Assembly (NCBI GenBank): GCA_946902985.2
Contig: OX336393.1
Location: forward strand, 50,894,765-50,958,764
DNA: 64,000 nt
Direction of reading: 5' to 3'
DNA from: Meconema thalassinum
Taxonomy: Eukaryota > Arthropoda > Insecta > Orthoptera > Tettigoniidae
A program made the translations under genes and the position numbers. Position 1 is the stretch's first letter; each line of letters starts with the position of its first letter. Under the pieces are notes generated by a model. The model made no database searches, was not told the DNA's origin, and worked only from the letters and a program-made list of their open reading frames with translations. Shown piece after piece: positions 56,002 to 64,000 of the stretch.

Positions 56002-57112
56002 CAGGCCCCGGGCTATAGACGGGCATACTGGGCATTTGCCCAGGGCGCCAAATTTTAGGGGGCGCCGAAATTTAGGTGACGCTAAACGCAGAAAAAGGTT
56101 GACCCAACAATCCCAACATTAACAAGAAGTTCCGTGACGAACTAAAGAGCCTACTTTTCATGCCAATGATTATTCTACAGTATATGAACCTATCTAGAAT
56201 AATGAAGAAATTAAGTTGCTAATATCGAAATTTCTAATTATTTCGAAAGACTGTTTACCTTGCATAATGTAGCCTAATAGAGCACTACAGTTGGCAGCCC
56301 TGATGACTGAATATATTCTTAGTTCCATCTCTTAAGGTACAGAATACAAAATTTGGTTGAAGTCCAATGAATAGCATGGACGTTACATGCAGTTAAACAT
56401 TGGATCTAACAGCGTGCGTAAAATCATGTTGGCAACAATGTCATGCATGTATTGGTCAGAAATAATCTGAAATAATATGATCTATTGTTGTGCCAATTTT
56501 GAATAAAATCCATTAGTTAGTATAGAAGTTACATGCATTTTAAAATTGGACCTATCAGCAGGCTTAGAATCATGTTGGCAGCACTGACGTATATTAGTTA
56601 GTCCAAATGCATCTAGAACGCCAGGTACTATACGTGTGCAAAGTTTAGAGCTATTGGCTTGCATACTTTCTGATATATTGGTATTTGGATAAAATAAATT
56701 AGGAGCATTTATTAACAGTTGGCAGCCCTGGTGGGTCTTAGGAATACGGTCAGTCATATCTGGTTATGTATGCATACAACATACGAAATTTGGTTGAATT
56801 CCAATTGATAGTGTAGAAGTTATGAGCATTTAAAAATTGGACCAATCAGCAGGCTTATAATCATTTTGGCAACACAGCGATGTATGGCCTCCTGGAAATT
56901 AAACTGCAATATTATTATCTATACGTATGTCAATTTTGAAATAGCTCCCATTCATACCTTCCAAGATATCCAACATGGAGCTCAAATTTCAATTGCGATT
57001 TTTTAGCAGTTGGTAGCACTGACATCATTTTCAAATATGGCAGTGAGATATTCGGGTATAGACCTTTACTCCTACCAAATTTTGTTTTGATTGCTCCAGC
57101 CGTTTAGGAGTT

Positions 57113-57442
57113 TTTTTTTTTTTAGCGTATGGCTTTTAGTGCCGGGAGTGTCCGAGGACATGTTCGGCTCGCCAGTTTTGTAGCTGCTTCGAGACGGACA
57201 CCCAATGGGTGAGCTACAAGTACCGTTGGGGAGGAATGTGGGATGGGAGGGTCGAGGAGTTGGAAGGTAGCGGCTGTGGCCTATAGTTAGGGACCAACCC
57301 CAGCATTTGCCTGGAAGGAAGATGGGAAACCACAGAAGACCATCTTCAAGGTTGCCGGCGGGGGGATTCGAACCTCCTCGCCTCCCGGATGTGAGCGACT
57401 GCCAACAGTCATGCCGCAACGACCTCGGCTAACTCACCCGGT
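57113..57442 (-). mobile_element. SINE-B with 11-bp TSD
   Basis: GTTTAGGAGTT at 57102-57112 and 57443-57453. The tRNA-like head is at the right end on the minus strand (GTTAGCCGAGG..., B box GGTTCGAATCCCC near 57363-57376) and the poly(A) tail appears as T12 at the left. About 330 bp. Confidence 0.93.
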
Positions 57443-57464
57443 GTTTAGGAGTTGATAGGGGGGG

Positions 57465-57512
57465 ACACACACACAGCCAGACAGACAGACAGAAGGACAG
57501 ACAGACAGACAG

Positions 57513-57546
<34 letters not shown>

Positions 57547-57551
57547 ACACA
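57465..57551. repeat. ACAG/CAGA microsatellite
   Basis: More than 15 tetranucleotide units of CAGA with a few interruptions; part of family H copy 4. Confidence 0.95.
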
Positions 57552-58010
57552 TTTGCCCGATCTCATAAGACTACTTTTTCCTCATTTTTGCAAAATGTGA
57601 AAAGTAGGCTAAAAATAAGTTTGACATGGAAATCCTTAAAACGTAGGATAAAAATAACTATAATTTACGTGAATATAAAATACAAGTAGGCTAACATTAA
57701 ATATCACATACATTCGTAGTATTTATGTTTAATCATGATTATATTAAAATACAGTATTATAATATAATCAGTATTATCTCTAAAGAATACTACTGTTGGC
57801 AACAATGTAGGCAATGATGCACGGTTGACGCTGTTGGCAATACTCATGCAAGACCGACTATTGTAATCGGTCTTGACTCATGGATTTACAACTGGCGCAT
57901 GCGCCGCGTGATCTTGTCAACTTCCTAACCTCAAAGGTTGTTTGTTTGTATTGCTTTTATTGCGTGTCCACTGTGATTTGTGAAAATGTGTCTACTTTAG
58001 TTATTTTAAA

Positions 58011-58457
58011 ATGAACAAAAAATTAATTGGATCAGAATTCAGGAAACATGCTGCGAAGAAGGAAAGTAACGAACAAGAACTTTTAAAGAAAGTGCCTAAA
58101 ATTGCTTCGTTCTTTACACAAAGAGCAACAATATCACGCTTACTGCCACTTCAAGCAAGGAAACTCTTGAAGCTAATACAGACACAATTATTTCCAATAA
58201 TGATGAAAATTCAGATGACCAGGTTGTTTCTGAATCAAAATCTTATGATGTGTTGGCTTTTACTTGTAACATCAATGACCCTGCAACATGGAGCGTCACT
58301 TTGCCTTCAACTATAGTATCTGACTTTACCAGTCACCAACTGTTCCGCAGAAAGAGGATTTTCTATTTTGACTGGCTAAAGAATGTGAAAAGATCAACTC
58401 TTTCAGACAGCAAACTATATTCTCTATTGTTATTGTGTTGTGAAAAAGACGTACCGT
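58011..58457 (+). pseudogene. hAT (ZMYM1-like) transposase, N-terminal remnant
   Basis: ATG at 58011: MNKKLIGSEFRKHAAKKESN and LLKKVPKIASFF resemble the start of hAT transposases annotated as zinc finger MYM-type 1-like. After a frameshift near 58160-58250 come INDPATWSVTLPSTIV and LFRRKRIFYFDWLKN. A stop follows at 58457. The zinc-finger, catalytic and dimerisation regions are absent. Confidence 0.65.
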
Positions 58458-58784
58458 AACCCTTAGCACAGACTTTTCTGACATCATAAATCAATTTGCA
58501 AAGTTAAAATCCAGAAATGAACCTTTGGTTTCTGTAGGTATTGTACTTTTTGTTGGAATATGTGACCATGGATTGTGTTAGTCACACTGTTAATCAGTAA
58601 ACCTGCTCCATAGAGATATGTTTCTCTTTTGTTTTTATTTTGGTGTGTATAAAAAAATCTTGTATCACCTTGTTCGTTTAGTTCTGTTCTAGTAAATGTC
58701 AAGTGCAATAAACGTTTTTTCCATTTCAATTGCCTGTGTGCTTCGTAATCCTACACTGTTGGTTTTTAGTGTGATTAATGTATT

Positions 58785-59134
58785 TTTTTTATTTTTTTTA
58801 TTTTTTTAGCGTATGGCTTTTAGTGCCGGGAGTGTCCGAGGAAATGTTCGGCTCGCCAGTTTTGTAGCTGCTTCGAGACGGACACCCAATGGGTGAGCTA
58901 CACGTACCGTTGGGGGAGGGAAGGAGGGAAGTTGGAATGTAAGGACGAGGAGTTGGAAGGTAGCGGCTGTGGCCTATAGTTAGGGACCAACCCCGGCATT
59001 TGCCTGGAAGGAAGATGGGAAACCACAGAAGACCATCTTCAAGGTTGCCGGCGGGGGGATTCGAACCTCCTCGCCTCCCGGATGTGAGCGACTGCCATCA
59101 GTCATGCCGTAACCACCACGGCTAACTCACCCGG
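58785..59134 (-). mobile_element. SINE-B with 12-bp TSD
   Basis: GATTAATGTATT at 58773-58784 and 59135-59146. Nearly the same sequence as 57113-57442, with an interrupted T-rich tail at the left and the tRNA-like head (GAGTTAGCCGTGGTGG, GGTTCGAATCCCC) at the right. Two such clean copies suggest a recently active family. Confidence 0.93.
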
Positions 59135-59339
59135 GATTAATGTATTAATAAATGGCTACAAAACTGTATGAACGACTTACTTTTCTTATTATTGCCTGTG
59201 ATACTATATTAGTAACGTACGGTTGTTGTTTGTAAAAAAAACTATTATGCTATTTTTATAACACATAAATGAGAAAAAGGGCACCAGTAGACCATTTGCC
59301 CAGGGTGTCTATCACCTTAGCCCGGAGCCTGATTCAGGG

Positions 59340-59395
59340 ATATAGATCTTTTGTTGTACACATTCTTAGTTATATGGTAAGCCATTTCAATTTTA
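59340..59395 (-). pseudogene. Continuation of the LINE split by hAT
   Basis: The minus strand encodes CVQQKIYIP, which joins to EYKTEALL-like codons at 55990 across the hAT; the piece is very short. Confidence 0.6.
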
Positions 59396-60289
59396 TTCAA
59401 GCGTATGTATATGTTATTATTATTATTATTATTTAGGCTATCACTCGTGATGCCGAGTATGATTGTCTTCCAAGGTACAGTTAAGTTAATCGTCGCTCTA
59501 AACCAATATTAGGCCTAATTATATTGCGTGAGTTCCTTGGTGACTACAGTCCGATCCGAGAACCACAGAATCTTCCACAATATTGGCACATAACGTCTTG
59601 AGCAGCCAATGGATCTTTGGGGTACTGTATATGAATTGCCTCCCGGGCGATTTATGTGTCTCCTAGAATTTATGACCACAGATACATCAAGCCCAAGTAC
59701 ATGGGCTGATGGCAATGATGTCCTAAGTCTCTCAAATGAATTGATAAGTACAGCATTAATCTTCATACACTTGTAAAACGTGCACATGACCGTTCACACG
59801 ATGCTTTAAGAGCATAATGCTCAACAGGCTTTTACCATTAACTTTATGGCATGGCCCGCTGCATCTTGCACTGTGTGGTCCAATAAAAGTCAAACAGAGC
59901 AACGAACATTTATCTAGCGCTCCACATATTGCTACCGGCAGTCTCACCATCATAAACATGAGGTCAAAGTCCTCAGACTTGTCACCGAAACGCTTTTAAC
60001 TTCCGTGATTCACGACATGTGGAGGATGCGGGCTATATAACTCTGGCTTCACACATCAGCTGGTCACGACTCAGCCTATATATTTTATGGTGCAGTGCAA
60101 CTGACTCCACAATCACTTCAAATAATCGTAAAACTTCAGCTAATGAAGCCATGCAATGTTGCCAACCCTTGTTGGACAAAAAAAAAGGAGATGATCTCTC
60201 AAAAAAGAGGGAGAATAAAATATCAATAGGTATCACATACATGGAAAATTGTTGTAATATCCACAAGGGAATCAAAATGTCATGCGAAA
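59396..60289. other. No recognisable gene; (ATT)n at 59417-59433
   Basis: Open frames exist on both strands around 59515-60297 without recognised domains. The sequence GGCTATCACTCGTGATGCCGAG at 59436-59457 is a short imperfect palindrome. Confidence 0.4.
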
Positions 60290-61303
60290 GCAAGTAGTTC
60301 CGTGAAGAACTAAAACGCATATTCTCATATATAGGCTACTACTGGTATTACTTAGGACACGAAAAATTAAACGAGATTTTAAAAATTGAACAGCTGCCAT
60401 TTTTAAGTTCTCATAAAATTCCATTACATCAGACATCAGTATTTTAAGGCTTGTATGAAGATATGACGTTCAATGTTTTACAGCACGTGGATGAAAAGTC
60501 GCGAGAAAAAATCCATTTAAATATTTAAATTTCGCGTCGCCGCCATGTTGGTTTTGTGTTCACCAGGCTATGGAATGATCCGTAGGCGAACTTGTGTTAA
60601 TAGCCTTTATCAACATGCAAAATTTCAGTTTGATTGCTCTAATAGATTCGTAGATATTGAGAACCATCTAAATATTTCGGATGGTTACCATGTTGTATTG
60701 TTATATGTGTAGGCTATAGAGTTATATACAATTAGATGAAGATTAATCGCCTAGGTCCATTATTCAAACGTTCACTGTGATCGCATGATTAGGACACAAT
60801 GTATAAAAACATAATTTTTAAAATTTTGCACAGCCACCATCTTGAGGTTATGTAAACAATTGAACTAAATTAGAAGTCAGTGTATTACAATGTGTATAAG
60901 CATTTGCTGTACTAAGTTTCACTGCGCTCGGTTGGTTAAATCGCGAGAAAAATCCATTTAAATGTTTCAACTTTGCTTAGGCGCCATGTTCGTTTTGCAC
61001 TTAACAGGTTTATGAATTTCACATGAGTACCCTTTATCACCGTACAAAATTTCAGGGGGATATCTGTTACTGTCGCGGAGATATAAAATGCAAGTGAAAT
61101 ACTTCGCGTGGCGACCATGTTGGATTGGTGAAACGTATTAAAATTTGAAAGGCACGATCGAGGTTGGATAAGATAGAAATATGCACGTACCGAGTTTCAT
61201 TGAAATCGCTTCGCTGTTTATATTTTATTAGAGTGGGACACACACACACGGGCAAAAGGTGATCTCATCAGCGAATTTTTTCATAATTGAAAATAGGCTA
61301 ATA
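60290..61303 (+). mobile_element. Family H copy 5
   Basis: AGTTCCGTGAAGAACTAAAA at the 5' end, GCGTCGCCGCCATGTTGG near 60534, CA run near 61231-61244, 3' hairpin remnant GCGAATTTTTTCATAATTG then AAAATAGGCTAA. More diverged than copy 2. Confidence 0.72.
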
Positions 61304-61926
61304 ATAACTGTAATTTGCCACTCGCACAGCTGCATCTTGAAATGTTACATGAGATGCAGGTAATACCGTACTAACTCTTACAAGGAACTGTTACTGAACA
61401 TCATAAAAGTTCAGTTGGAGGAACATTTGTTTGATCTAGGAAAGTTTCTGTGATGTAAGTATTGCCATTTGTCGTATATAGTTCACTAAATCTATCACTA
61501 CGAGCGCTAGTGTTGACCCATATATGGTCAAATAAAAATCTAGATATCTAATTTCGTTTCGAGAAAATCAAAAACATGCTTCCTACAAATTCAAGATGAA
61601 GAATCAAAGAATAGATTAAGACAATCAAAATTTAACTTCATTTAAATCTGTAGAACAAGTTCCATTTTAAAAACACGCTTTATTAGCAAGACTTATCAAA
61701 TTAGCATTTAAGCCAGAAGTAATTTTCAAAACTGTATTTTGAAAGATGATAAAGCTTTTTAAAACACGCGTTTTGGCAGATTTGCGGGGTTTTCTAACTT
61801 TTCAACATCACAAATTTTTCAAAATAGTTTTTGCTAAACTTGACCCATGTGTACCTTTAGTGCCGCTTAACAAATGTTTTGAACATTACAACTCTTTAAA
61901 GGACCATTTCATAAATTAAGGAGATT
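61304..61926. other. No recognisable gene
   Basis: AT-rich interval before SINE-A; nothing recognised. Confidence 0.4.
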
Positions 61927-62411
61927 TGCGGCGGCTTCGGTGGCGTAGTTGGTAGCACACTGACCTTCTATGCCCAAGGTCGCGGGTTCAAAACCAGCCG
62001 AAGTCATCGGATTTTTAATAGCGTTAAAAATCCCTCAGTATGACTTCCTTCGGAGGGGAAGTAAATCCGGCGATCCTATGTCATAGAACCTTCCACTAAC
62101 TGCACTTGTGTGAAGCCAAAATGTGTAGGTTAGGTTTGATTACTGATCTTAAGTTCCAACGTTCGTCACCGGGCGCTGTTTGCTATAGCAACTAGTAGTA
62201 GCGAAGTTCACAGCTAGGAGTCGTGGACGGTAGCATTTGGTATCGAAAGTAGGAACTACTTGACATTGATCGTCTGCAGTCCTTACTTGAATTACAGATA
62301 ACACACACTAATACAGCCATCACAATTAACAACGGTCATCAGACAGATTATATACACACCCAAAGTACACGGGGCTAGATGACCTCGTTGTCACAGGAAC
62401 CTACCAACCAA
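61927..62411 (+). mobile_element. SINE-A, complete copy in plus orientation
   Basis: Reference copy for the family: head GGCTTCGGTGGCGTAGTTGG (A box), GCGGGTTCAAAACC (B box), then a 400-bp body and tail ...GGTCATCAGACAGATTAT, CCAAAGTACACGGGGC, CCTACCAACCAA. No poly(A) tail. Confidence 0.88.
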
Positions 62412-62454
62412 GTAGACCCACTTACTAATAAGAAACTTAAAACTTTCTACGGCA

Positions 62455-62652
62455 TTTCCCAATTAATTGGGGTCATCGGAGACAACCAGGCTTATTTTGG
62501 ATTTTTGGCCGGGGATTTAAGGCCGGATGCCCTTCCTGGCGCCACGTGAATTTTCAAGTGAAAATTTCACCACACTGTCACCGGGATTCGAACCCCAGCC
62601 ATCTAGGTGAAAGACGAGCAGTTAAGCCACTGCGCCATCACACTCCCCTCCA
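62455..62652 (-). mobile_element. SINE-C, tRNA-derived
   Basis: Minus strand: GATGGCGCAGTGGCTTAAC (A box) and GGGGTTCGAATCCCGGTG (B box), then GGCGCCAGGAAGGGCATCCGG, a body phrase typical of insect tRNA-SINEs. About 200 bp. Confidence 0.8.
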
Positions 62653-62856
62653 GTTAATGATAAGAAAAACTCCATCAAAATAAGTAGACAAGCAACACTG
62701 AATCCCTGTTTCTGTTTCATGATGCGGCCTGGGCAACTTGACCCTCAGCCTCGTGTGTGTGAAACCTGCCCGATAGCCGAGATATGAGGCTAAATATAAT
62801 GGATTACAGGAACTGGATATTACACGACGGCAATGATGAGAAATCGTATTTAAACT

Positions 62857-63888
62857 ACAGGATCTTTATTTTTACTTGGCAAGGACATTCTCCCTCACGC
62901 GCTCCGCCAATGACGGCTCAGTTCCCGGCTGCCGGCACAATACGGTGCTGAAAATCACTATCATGCATTTCTACTCACCATGCTTACAGTAGATGCTGAA
63001 AATGTTCCCCATCCTCTGTCAAACATAACCGTCATCTCCTTGTGAAGTTTCCGGTTACTCTGGTTAATTTAGCCTCAGTAAGGAAATAACGACATTTACG
63101 TCTATTTTTTTTGTTTACTGAACCTGTACATTTGAATCTCTTAGCCAGTTGTCTTATTGTCCGATTTATAGGAATGGGTCCCCCTGGAAATCTCACTCGA
63201 AACTTTTGTCTTGTTCTAGCGGACGATTTCCTGCACTTTATGTACGTATTGTGCAGATATACTCGTTCACGTAACGAATATTTTACATAAGGCATTTCAG
63301 CACAATAAAACACTACACAATACGATATACAGTACCGGTATACAGTAGCTTTATAAAACACTGAAAGTCTGAAACAACCAATTAGCTCAGAGCTCGTACT
63401 CTACAAAAGAGCGAGTGAATACGGCTCGTGACCACACGCCAACCTGGCCCGGGACCGGCGGCCAAGGTCGAGCGAAGGTATGCACAATAGCCTACGTGTC
63501 GCTCATAACGTGGGCATAAACAAGACAAACGTTTCGAATCACATTTCCAGGGAGACCCATTCCTATAAATCGGACAATAAATCAACTGGCTAAGAGATTC
63601 AAATGTACAGGTTCAGTAAACAATAAAAAATAGACGTAAGTATCGTTATTTCCTTACTGAAGCTAAATTAACCAGAGTAACCGGAAACTTCATAAGGAGA
63701 TGCTGGTAATGTTTGGCAGCGGATGGGGAACATTTTCAGCATCTACTGTAGGCATGGTGAGTAAAAATGCATGATACTGATTTTCAGCACCGTATTCTGC
63801 CGTCAGCCGGGAACTGACCTGTCACTGGCGGAGCGCGTGAGTGAGAATGTCCTTGCCAAGGAAAAATAAAGACCCTGTATTACATCGT
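62857..63888. mobile_element. Foldback element with DUF4817-like arms
   Basis: Arms 62857-63203 and 63540-63888 are inverted copies (ACAGGATCTTTATTTTTACT at the left, its near-complement at the right), possibly flanked by TA. Each arm includes the helix-turn-helix coding piece, so the two halves are head-to-head copies of one element's 5' end, around a ~335-bp centre. The remainder of the transposase is missing. Confidence 0.83.
63032..63295 (-). pseudogene. DUF4817-like helix-turn-helix fragment
   Basis: From the ATG at 63293-63295: YSLRERVYLHNTYIKC, RTRQKFRVRFPGGP, PINRTIRQLAKRFKCTGSV. These match the layout of DUF4817 (YS-ERV, F--RFP----P---TI--L--KF--TGS), a short DNA-binding module at the start of certain insect transposases. 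The frame continues a little into arm sequence with no catalytic domain. An inverted duplicate of the second half is at 63541-63630 (FPGRPIPINRTINQLAKRF...), ended by a stop. Confidence 0.7.
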
Positions 63889-64000
63889 GTAATGCACGAA
63901 TAGAGCAGGCCATATAGGATGGGTGTGGTATAACCAGATACCCAGAACATATTGTTACGAGAATCAGGGCTCACTCACTAAATCACAACGCTACTGGTTG
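63889..64000. other. Window end, nothing recognised
   Basis: Last 110 bp outside the foldback arm; no feature seen. Confidence 0.4.

Larger units (their letters stand above)
56120..57615 (+). mobile_element. Family H copy 4 (diverged subfamily)
   Basis: AGTTCCGTGACGAACTAAAG, AGCCTACTTTTCAT at the 5' end; a long ACAG microsatellite (57465-57551); 3' hairpin GACTACTTTTT...AAAAGTAGGCTAAAA. Internal blocks repeat phrases such as AGCAGGCTTATAATCAT and GTTGGCAGCACTGA. The tetranucleotide repeat before the 3' stem-loop is what HINE/DINE elements typically show. Split by a SINE-B. Confidence 0.75.
56002..59331 (+). mobile_element. hAT-type transposon with 8-bp TSD, nested insertions inside
   Basis: ATTCAGGG at 55994-56001 and 59332-59339 is an 8-bp target duplication, the hAT hallmark. 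Terminal repeats: CAGGCCCCGGGCTA at the left, the inverse of CAGGCTCCGGGCTA at the right. It holds the N-terminal transposase remnant at 58011 and three later insertions: family H copy 4 (56120-57615), a SINE-B inside that, and another SINE-B at 58785. Without them it is about 1.5 kb, so the catalytic region was lost. Confidence 0.9.

Noticed and set aside
1..64000. CRISPR array, bacterial operon or prophage
   Set aside because: No regular short repeats with unique spacers, no Shine-Dalgarno-spaced gene strings; all coding traces are eukaryotic transposable elements.

Overview
This window reads as repeat-dense nuclear DNA of an animal, most likely an arthropod with a large, transposon-filled genome. 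It is AT-rich and has tRNA-derived SINEs, several non-LTR retrotransposon types, mariner and hAT transposons, Penelope-like elements and a DUF4817-type helix-turn-helix ORF of the kind common in insect repeats. I see no host protein gene, rRNA, functional tRNA, CRISPR or bacterial operon. Every protein-coding trace I recognise belongs to a mobile element. The species cannot be fixed from the sequence alone.

Layout, left to right. 0-8.5 kb: a Helentron/DINE-like non-autonomous element (called family H here), a 165-bp tandem array, and a SINE split by a foldback element. 8.58-11.55 kb: a target-site-duplication (TSD) flanked LINE with one long uninterrupted ORF (968 codons). 12.5-16.1 kb: a SINE split by a LINE fragment, a second family H copy, and an internally deleted mariner. 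16.7-25.1 kb: a SINE split by a minus-strand LTR retrotransposon whose two 1,245-bp LTRs show no difference that I can see and whose only ORF is a coiled-coil protein. 25.1-30.1 kb: LINE and mariner wrecks, a mariner with a complete catalytic triad, and a 44-bp minisatellite. 30.3-39.4 kb: a CR1-like LINE (2A-like motif, PHD finger, esterase, endonuclease, reverse transcriptase) split by a 4.3-kb insertion that is itself two Penelope-like elements head to head. 39.5-44.9 kb: a three-level nest (LINE > family H > a 3-kb element with TGAACCCTT ends). 45-50 kb: SINEs, a hairpin element and a second deleted mariner. 50.6-54.8 kb: a LINE split by a 2.9-kb TG...CA element. 55.5-59.4 kb: a LINE split by a hAT element with an 8-bp TSD, which itself contains family H and two SINEs. 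60.3-64 kb: family H, two SINEs and a DUF4817 foldback element.

The elements do not form a pathway. What connects them is nesting, which gives relative ages, and two recurring structures. The first is head-to-head inverted duplication of an element's 5' part (Penelope pair, mariner at 15.2 kb, DUF4817 element). The second is a hammerhead-ribozyme-like core (CTGANGA, one extra base, hairpin, GAAAC) in the Penelope pair, in a foldback element and in two further loci. The strongest candidates for something unusual are the Penelope palindrome inserted as one TSD-flanked unit, the spread of the hammerhead-like motif, the young LTR element with a lone coiled-coil ORF, and the CR1 copy whose ORF1 and ORF2 share one reading frame. 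All coordinates and junctions were read by eye, so boundaries may be off by a few bases.
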